A stretch of DNA of 19,790 nt, taken from the NCBI GenBank assembly GCA_043736395.1, contig JAYTCQ010000403.1, positions 1 through 19,790 of the forward strand, read 5' to 3'. Shown piece after piece: positions 15,304 through 19,790 of the stretch (position 1 is its first letter; each line of letters opens with the position of its first letter). The notes below the pieces were generated by a model. The model was not told where the DNA came from and did not search any database. It was given only the letters and a program-made list of their open reading frames with translations. This DNA comes from JAFDVL01 sp043736395. GTDB taxonomy: Bacteria > Acidobacteriota > Blastocatellia > RBC074. A program made the translations under genes and the position numbers.

Positions 15304-15322
15304 GGCAAACTGTTAGTTTGTC
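15304..15322. repeat. short hairpin between trpG and trpD
   Basis: CAAACT (15306-15311) and AGTTTG (15315-15320) pair around a 3-nt loop, with an extra G-T pair on the outside. It lies just before the trpD start. No T run follows, so it is not a classical terminator; it may be a small palindromic repeat. Confidence 0.5.
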
Positions 15323-15339
15323 GAATTCCTACCAAATCA

Positions 15340-16356
15340 ATGATCAGCGAAACCCTGAAAAAACTGCTCGCTCGTGAATCCCTCTCGTTTTCTGAATCTT
15401 CAGCGACGCTCGAATATTTACTTTCTGAAGATTCGACCGATGCGCAAATCAAAGAGCTTTTGCTTTCCTTATCCGCAAAAGGTGAAACCGCTGTAGAGTT
15501 AGCCGGATTCGCTTCCGTGATGCGCGCTCGCAGCTTTCGAGTCACTTCTTCAAAGCACGAAAATTTCATTGATACTTGCGGCACAGGCGGCAGCACGACG
15601 AAAACATTCAATGTTTCGACGGCTGCGGCATTCATCGTTTCCGCCTGTGGAGTTCCGGTAGCCAAGCACGGCAACGTTGGCGTCACTTCAAAATCCGGCA
15701 GCGCCGATGTCCTGAAATCACTTGGCGTCAATACACAAATGCCGTTGGAACGCGTGAGTTCCTGCCTTGATGAAATTGGAATTTGTTTCATGTTCGCGCC
15801 GTTACATCACGCTGCCACAAAGCGCGTAGGGATGATTCGCCGCGAACTTGGCGTCCGTACGATCTTCAATTTCCTAGGCCCGCTCACGAATCCTGCCGCC
15901 GCGCCATTTCAGGTGATCGGAGTTTCTGACGGCGCTACAGTAGAACGTCAGGCGCAGGCGCTTCATCAACTCGGAACGAAAAAAGCCTGGGTCGTGCGCG
16001 GCGATGACGGGCTGGATGAAGTTACGCTGGCTACGACTTCTAAGGTCTATGAAGTGACCGCCGACGGCGTAGAAGCGAAAATAATACAGCCGGAAGATTT
16101 TGGAATTGAGCGTTCATCACTCGAAAATTTAAGAGGCGGATCGGCGGATGAAAACGCAGCGATAGTCCGAGCAATTTTATCAAATGAATTGAAGGGGGCA
16201 GCCTTAGATTTGGTATTAATTAACGCAGCAGCTGCGCTTTACGTTGCGGGAAAAGCTGAGCATTTTAAGGAATGCGTTGATTTAGCCAAAGCCGCAGTTC
16301 AGGGCGGTAAGGCATTGAAACAGTTGAATTTACTGATTCAGTATTCAAATTTATAA
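15340..16356 (+). CDS. trpD: anthranilate phosphoribosyltransferase
   Basis: Couples anthranilate to PRPP, the second tryptophan step. 338 residues, the normal size for an unfused TrpD. Motifs: DTCGTGGSTTKTFNVSTAAA (PRPP diphosphate loop), VPVAKHGNVGVTSKSGSADV (anthranilate-binding His/Asn and the SGSAD segment), VRTIFNFLGPLTNPA and a C-terminal RGGSADENA. The KHGN segment continues with Val-Gly where many homologues have Arg, a mild variation. It is the last gene of the amino-acid block. trpC, trpF, trpB and trpA are not in the window. Confidence 0.96.
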   Translation: MISETLKKLLARESLSFSESSATLEYLLSEDSTDAQIKELLLSLSAKGETAVELAGFASVMRARSFRVTSSKHENFIDTCGTGGSTTKTFNVSTAAAFIVSACGVPVAKHGNVGVTSKSGSADVLKSLGVNTQMPLERVSSCLDEIGICFMFAPLHHAATKRVGMIRRELGVRTIFNFLGPLTNPAAAPFQVIGVSDGATVERQAQALHQLGTKKAWVVRGDDGLDEVTLATTSKVYEVTADGVEAKIIQPEDFGIERSSLENLRGGSADENAAIVRAILSNELKGAALDLVLINAAAALYVAGKAEHFKECVDLAKAAVQGGKALKQLNLLIQYSNL

Positions 16357-16378
16357 GTGAAAGTTACGCTCGAAAAAA

Positions 16379-16456
16379 CAGGCGTCAAGAGTTCAAGCTT
16401 TAGCTTGTTTCTTCACAATGCGAAAGACAAGCTAAAGCTTGAACTCTTGACGCCTG
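16379..16456. repeat. perfect 30-bp inverted repeat after trpD
   Basis: Arms 16379-16408 and 16427-16456 are perfectly complementary over 30 bp with an 18-nt loop. The arms begin CAGGCGTCAAGAGTTC and contain CAAGCT-TT-AGCTTG, which can itself fold. It lies 22 bp after the trpD stop and ends 44 bp before the next start. It could stop or stabilise the trpD transcript, but no T tract follows. It looks like a recent copy of a mobile palindromic repeat. Confidence 0.92.
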
Positions 16457-16500
16457 TGCTTTACATTTTCCGTTCCAACAAAAATATTCGGTGAAAGACT

Positions 16501-17238
16501 ATGCAAATAAAAACAGAATTCATAATGATCGGGACGATGCGAACGTTTATGGCTTCGCCTGTCGCCGAAGCTAAATTCCCTGCAATTTTAATGTATTCCG
16601 ATATTTTTCAGCTGAGCACTTCAATGCTGAGTTATTGCAAACGGCTTGCCAGTTATGGCTTTATCGTCGCTGCTCCTGAAATATTTCATCGTCACGAAGC
16701 CCCTGGCGTAGTGCTTGAGCAAAATGACGAAGGCAGGGCGCGAGGCTCACAAAATCAATTGGCTACGACGATTGAAGAATTTGACCAGGACGCACAGGCG
16801 GTAATTGAATTCCTGCAAAATCATCCCACCGTTGAGTCTGAAAATATTGGCGCGGGAGGCTTTTGTATTGGCGGACATATCGCGTATCGCGCTGCTTTGA
16901 ATCCGGCAGTGAAAGCTGCGACGTGTTTTTATCCAACGTGGCTCAGCAATGGAAAGTTAGGCAAAGGCGAGCAGGCGAATTCACTTGAGCGTGCGGCTGA
17001 AATTAAAGGCGAATTGCTGATTATTTTCGGATTGCAGGATCAATACATTTCAGAAGAAGCGCGAAATCAGATCGTCAATTCTTTGAACAAAGCAAAAGTG
17101 AAAACTTCCGTAGAGCTGTTCAATGCCGACCACGGATTTATGCGCGATGATCGTCCTGCTTATGATGGAGAATGCGAAGATTTAGCTTTTGCAGCCGTGC
17201 TCGAACATTTTGATAGGGTGTTTGATGGAGAAAGTTAA
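16501..17238 (+). CDS. dienelactone hydrolase family protein
   Basis: A 245-residue cytoplasmic alpha/beta hydrolase. The triad is intact: Cys122 in GGFCIGGHIAYRAA (the Cys-nucleophile elbow GFCxGG typical of this family), Asp180 in FGLQDQYIS and His211 in ADHGFM. Family members hydrolyse dienelactone or other small lactones and esters; the real substrate here cannot be read from sequence. GGTG(AAAG) ends a few bases before the ATG and supports the start. The repeat at 16379-16456 separates it from trpD, so it is probably its own transcription unit. It converges with the tRNA gene. Confidence 0.9.
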   Translation: MQIKTEFIMIGTMRTFMASPVAEAKFPAILMYSDIFQLSTSMLSYCKRLASYGFIVAAPEIFHRHEAPGVVLEQNDEGRARGSQNQLATTIEEFDQDAQAVIEFLQNHPTVESENIGAGGFCIGGHIAYRAALNPAVKAATCFYPTWLSNGKLGKGEQANSLERAAEIKGELLIIFGLQDQYISEEARNQIVNSLNKAKVKTSVELFNADHGFMRDDRPAYDGECEDLAFAAVLEHFDRVFDGES

Positions 17239-17252
17239 AGGAAGAAATTAAA

Positions 17253-17339
17253 TGGTGGGGATGGTGGGAATCGAACCCACACTACCGTAAGGTAACGGGT
17301 TTTTGAGACCCGCGCGTCTACCAATTCCGCCACGTCCCC
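17253..17339 (-). tRNA. tRNA-Leu (anticodon CAA)
   Basis: 87 nt including an encoded CCA (complement of 17253-17255). On the minus strand it starts GGGGACGTGGCGGAATTGG, the class II leucine pattern. The anticodon loop is CTCAAAA inside a CGGGT/ACCCG stem, giving CAA for UUG codons. A long variable arm with a TTAC loop (stem ACC/GGT) and the T arm GTGGG-TTCGATT-CCCAC follow. One acceptor pair, C6 with A67, is mismatched; the other six pair. Confidence 0.95.
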
Positions 17340-17371
17340 ACGAGATTGACGTGCTTTTCAATCGAACGCGG

Positions 17372-17400
17372 ATTATAAGCATCACTCGCCGGATGGTCAA
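17372..17400 (-). promoter_or_regulatory. promoter of tRNA-Leu
   Basis: On the minus strand: TTGACC (17400-17395), a 17-bp spacer and TATAAT (17377-17372). -35 is 5 of 6 and -10 is perfect. The start is expected near 17365, about 26 nt before the mature 5' end. The same interval separates the tRNA from the divergent gene at 17421. Confidence 0.88.
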
Positions 17401-17420
17401 GGGAGCGGCTCAAGTTTGTT

Positions 17421-18041
17421 ATGCAATTCACACCTGAATATTGGGCACGCTTATCAAAAAATGAAATTCAGTTATTGCTGCCCAAGCTCTTACTTTCTTC
17501 AGACAAAAAACATTTTTCAGCAATCGAATTGTATCAAGCAAAAACTGTCTTTTGGAATTTGATTAAGGAAGAAGGCAGCCTTGAGCGGACAGAAGATAAA
17601 TTTCTCACGCTTAGAAATTTTACGCGACAGGTAAGTACCTCCTCCGAAGCCTGGCATTGTATTTACAGATTTATTGGGATTTCAAGCAGCTATCTTGAAT
17701 TGCGTGTAAATGACTGTGATCAGTTCTTAGCAGCGCTCAAACGTGAACGGTACGCGGTGAATTCGTGGCATGACAAAATTGCGAAACTGGTCGGTAAAGG
17801 GCATCGCTTCGATAGCGCGCGAGCCTTGACCGAAAATCGGTTTCAGCCGCAATTACATTTTGTGAATGATCGTGCTGATGAAGAAGCTTACGGCAGAAAT
17901 TATTTTTTTGTTCACTGGGATGCGCAGTCAGTCTATGCGCGAAAGGGTGGATTAATTAGTAAATTTGCTGCCAGTCAAACCCACGCGAAATTCGGGGCTG
18001 ATCCAAGAGAAGTGAAGAGAATGTTGGAAGATAGATGTTAG
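17421..18041 (+). CDS. unrecognised 206-residue protein
   Basis: No family is recognised. It looks soluble, with no signal peptide or membrane segment, and mixed charge. The first half is helix-prone and rich in Leu, Lys and Glu. The middle has RFIGISSSYLELRVNDCDQFLAAL, and the C-terminal part is more polar with QLHFVNDRADEEAYGRNYFF and HWDAQSVYARKGG. The last residues (LEDRC) are encoded in the left arm of an inverted repeat, so the original C-terminus may have been changed. No Shine-Dalgarno is obvious before the ATG; the start is taken because the frame has no better one nearby. It is divergent from tRNA-Leu and convergent with the next gene. That the frame is a gene rests on its length and its fit between neighbours. 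Confidence 0.7.
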   Translation: MQFTPEYWARLSKNEIQLLLPKLLLSSDKKHFSAIELYQAKTVFWNLIKEEGSLERTEDKFLTLRNFTRQVSTSSEAWHCIYRFIGISSSYLELRVNDCDQFLAALKRERYAVNSWHDKIAKLVGKGHRFDSARALTENRFQPQLHFVNDRADEEAYGRNYFFVHWDAQSVYARKGGLISKFAASQTHAKFGADPREVKRMLEDRC

Positions 18042-18106
18042 ATTTTTGATGCTGGATGCTAGGGAGGAAGCTCCGCCAGTTCCAGCATCTAACATCTAGC
18101 ATCTTC
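18027..18106. repeat. gapped inverted repeat between convergent genes
   Basis: GAAGAT + AGATGTTAGAT + ATGCTGGA on the left (18027 to about 18056) pair with TCCAGCATCTAACATCT...ATCTTC on the right (about 18081-18106), with short insertions in each arm. It overlaps the last codons of the gene ending at 18041 and ends 4 bp before the stop of the minus-strand gene at 18111. It may act as a shared 3'-end hairpin. Confidence 0.75.
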
Positions 18107-18110
18107 TTTC

Positions 18111-19601
18111 CTAATGACTAACCTTCGCAAACCACAATTTAAATTTCTTGCTGAACGGAGTCACGATTTTTGTGGTCAGGAATCGTGGACGATCCTTGGG
18201 AGCCAGGGCCGCACTTTCATTGGGTTTTGAATGCTCCTGCTCTAAATCTCTCAGCAATTGCCAATCAGGTTCGAATTCTTCCAGGCCTCGCCGATTGCGT
18301 GCACTTGCGTACGCTTCAGTTTTTAACCGCACCAGCAACAGCTTATACATCAGCGTCCGGTTGGAAAAATCGGAAGCATAATTACTACGGGAAATGCCGA
18401 GTTTTACATCCTTGCCATAGCTTTTGACATTTAAAATCATGCTCCCATCGGGCAGGACTTCCGGTTCACTCTGCCATTCGAGATCGCGATAAAAATACTT
18501 CACTTCTTCCTTATCAGCGAAATATCCATTCTTGATTGCGGTGAGTGACATTTGATCCAAAAGATCACGGTATTCTTTCCATTTGGCGCGAGCCGAAACT
18601 ATTGGGGCAGTGGCGTCTTTGCGCGTTTCAGGTACAAGGTTGGAACGCAATGCCTGAAAATTAATGCTTGGATTTTTACCTTGAATTTCCAGATGTTTTT
18701 GGTAAGTATTTTCCGCATTATAACGACCAAATAAAAAATAGCTCGCCGAAAATTCTACTATTAAAGGCCATTCCCAGATCGCTAATGGCAGAATATATTT
18801 ACGGGAAAAAATCGCTTCTTCCGTGATATGGCGAACATCGCAGCTCCGTTTAATCGGGCCGGCAATCTGTGAATATTTTCCGAGGGTTAATTCAAGTTCG
18901 GGACGCTTGGCTGTATATTTATAAAACGATTTCGCAATTGATTTTGGCGTCCGGAAAAATCCATCATTCAACGGATCACGCTTAGCCGAACCTTTGAAAT
19001 AAAAGTTCAAAAGGTTGGCGGCAAAGTCCGAACAATTATTGAACATCGTACTAAATTCGTTCACGTTTGGAATTGCATTGAAAGCATCAAGAAACGCGGC
19101 ATCCTGCTCCAGAGAAGTTTTGATTTTGTATGTATAGAGGTCACGGTTGACGAGAACGCCCACCGTGCTTTGCCATTGCCCGCGTTTTAAGACTCCATTA
19201 ATTGGGCCGTCAATTAGATCGTTCCAATGTTTCGCCCGGTAATTTTCGCGAATCATTTTTCGGACTTTTCCGTTGGCGTAAACTACCGCGTTCGATTCGT
19301 TTTCGACGCCGTATAAATAAGCGGTGTAGGGAATTGCCATCCAGTGAAATTTTTCTTTCGCGCCAAAATCGTCATAAAGCACGAGCACTACGCCTTCTTC
19401 ACCCGCATTACAAAATCTGAGCTTATCTTTCGAAGCCGAACAGATATTTGAAAAATAAACCGTGGCATGTCCTGCGGCATTTAATTCCGCAGAGGTGCCA
19501 ATCCCTTCATGAAGCATGAAGGTTAAATCAGCTTTCGCAGGGTTTGAATGGAAAATTAAAAAATAAAAACAGAGAATCAAGGAGAGTTTAGTTGTTCGCA
19601 T
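18111..19601 (-). CDS. exported protein with DUF4105/LRAT-like His...Cys motifs
   Basis: 496 residues. A Sec-type signal peptide (1-24, hydrophobic LSLILCFYFLIF, cleavage after AKA) is followed by a mature protein starting DLTFMLHEG. An early GHATVYFSN places His45 after a small-residue turn, and MFNNCSDFAANLLNFYF places Cys190 at the head of a helix. This His-first, Cys-later order is typical of circularly permuted papain-like folds (LRAT, DUF4105-type). Between them is a beta-rich stretch (EEGVVLVLYDD, FHWMAIPYTAYLYG). The C-terminal 250 residues are charged and helix-prone and match nothing I know. Additional Cys at 54, 64 and in SCDVRH could form disulfides. It would act in the periplasm or outside. 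Substrate and activity are unknown; the family call is inference from the motif pattern. Confidence 0.75.
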   Translation of the reverse strand: MRTTKLSLILCFYFLIFHSNPAKADLTFMLHEGIGTSAELNAAGHATVYFSNICSASKDKLRFCNAGEEGVVLVLYDDFGAKEKFHWMAIPYTAYLYGVENESNAVVYANGKVRKMIRENYRAKHWNDLIDGPINGVLKRGQWQSTVGVLVNRDLYTYKIKTSLEQDAAFLDAFNAIPNVNEFSTMFNNCSDFAANLLNFYFKGSAKRDPLNDGFFRTPKSIAKSFYKYTAKRPELELTLGKYSQIAGPIKRSCDVRHITEEAIFSRKYILPLAIWEWPLIVEFSASYFLFGRYNAENTYQKHLEIQGKNPSINFQALRSNLVPETRKDATAPIVSARAKWKEYRDLLDQMSLTAIKNGYFADKEEVKYFYRDLEWQSEPEVLPDGSMILNVKSYGKDVKLGISRSNYASDFSNRTLMYKLLLVRLKTEAYASARNRRGLEEFEPDWQLLRDLEQEHSKPNESAALAPKDRPRFLTTKIVTPFSKKFKLWFAKVSH

Positions 19602-19640
19602 AAGTCAATCAATTCAATCATTTCGGGCAAAATCAATAGT

Positions 19641-19646
19641 AGTATA
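19641..19646 (-). promoter_or_regulatory. possible -10 element for the exported protein
   Basis: On the minus strand TATACT (19646-19641) lies about 40 nt before the ATG at 19601. No good -35 sits at 16-18 bp; a CTGACA occurs 21 bp upstream, which is too far for a standard promoter. Weak call. Confidence 0.3.
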
Positions 19647-19675
19647 AGTCCTAGTTTAGTATGGAATTGTCAGTC

Positions 19676-19699
19676 TGTCACACTTTTTTAACTGTGACA
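19676..19699. promoter_or_regulatory. TGTCACA/TGTGACA dyad
   Basis: A perfect 7-bp inverted repeat (19676-19682 and 19693-19699) around a 10-nt T-rich spacer, upstream of the minus-strand exported protein gene. It could be a regulator site. The rest of 19700-19790 shows no supported gene; an AAGGAGG-like string near 19718 has no well-placed start after it. Confidence 0.3.
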
Positions 19700-19790
19700 T
19701 TGGATGGGGAGGGTGTGAAGGAGGTTGTCTGACTTATTATTCTTGCAGAATCCCGCACGCAGTAAGGGCGCCAGTACTCAACTAATATTT

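Noticed and set aside
15225..15791. Minus-strand open frame of 188 codons across trpG-trpD
   Set aside because: It crosses two secure genes and has no motifs; shadow of codon bias.
17253..17420. Genomic island attachment site at tRNA-Leu
   Set aside because: No integrase and no direct repeat of the tRNA 3' end in the window.
19718..19790. Start of another forward gene at the right edge after an AAGGAGG-like string
   Set aside because: No start codon at suitable spacing, and the remaining frame is too short to judge.

Overview
This 19.8 kb window comes from a bacterial chromosome with ordinary housekeeping genes, roughly balanced base composition, sigma70-like promoters and many intergenic long inverted repeats. 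The gene content (class A PBP, separate hisI and hisE, long-form serA, PccB-like carboxyltransferase, tandem-cyclophilin protein) and the repeat style suggest an environmental Gram-negative lineage. Acidobacteriota (Blastocatellia-like) is my best guess. That is inference from gene style, not a database match.

Layout. 2-664: 3' part of tpiA. 794-2065: an exported S41/C-terminal-processing-protease homologue whose Ser/Lys dyad is replaced, followed by a clear terminator. 2307-2714: consensus promoter and an HU/IHF-family DNA-binding protein. 2728-2785: long hairpin repeat between convergent genes. 2822-4369 (minus): acyl-CoA carboxylase carboxyltransferase subunit, divergent from 4600-7134, a penicillin-binding protein 1A. 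7144-7494: MmcQ/YjbR protein. 7525-16356: a long forward amino-acid biosynthesis block: serA, hisF, alpha/beta-hydrolase homologue, hisI, hisE, trpE, tandem cyclophilin, trpG, trpD. 16379-16456: perfect 30-bp inverted repeat. 16501-17238: dienelactone-hydrolase-family protein. 17253-17339 (minus): tRNA-Leu(CAA) with a near-consensus promoter. 17421-18041: unrecognised protein. 18111-19601 (minus): exported protein with a His...Cys arrangement resembling DUF4105/LRAT-like papain-fold proteins.

The central block joins serine synthesis (serA), three histidine steps (hisF, hisI, hisE) and the first two tryptophan steps (trpE/trpG, trpD). Several junctions are ATGA or TAATG overlaps, so co-translation is likely. 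Histidine and tryptophan synthesis share PRPP as precursor, and serine is a substrate of tryptophan synthase, so co-expression makes metabolic sense. A 27-codon reading frame in the serA leader is rich in Ser and ends in a run containing Trp, His and Ser codons, which makes it an unproven attenuator candidate.

The most notable observations are two probable pseudoenzymes (S41 homologue and alpha/beta-hydrolase homologue), each lacking catalytic residues while the fold motifs are kept; a repeat that has become the N-terminus of the cyclophilin gene; and two copies of one GGTGTCAGG-type repeat family ending at or within 5 nt of the start codons of hisF and trpG.
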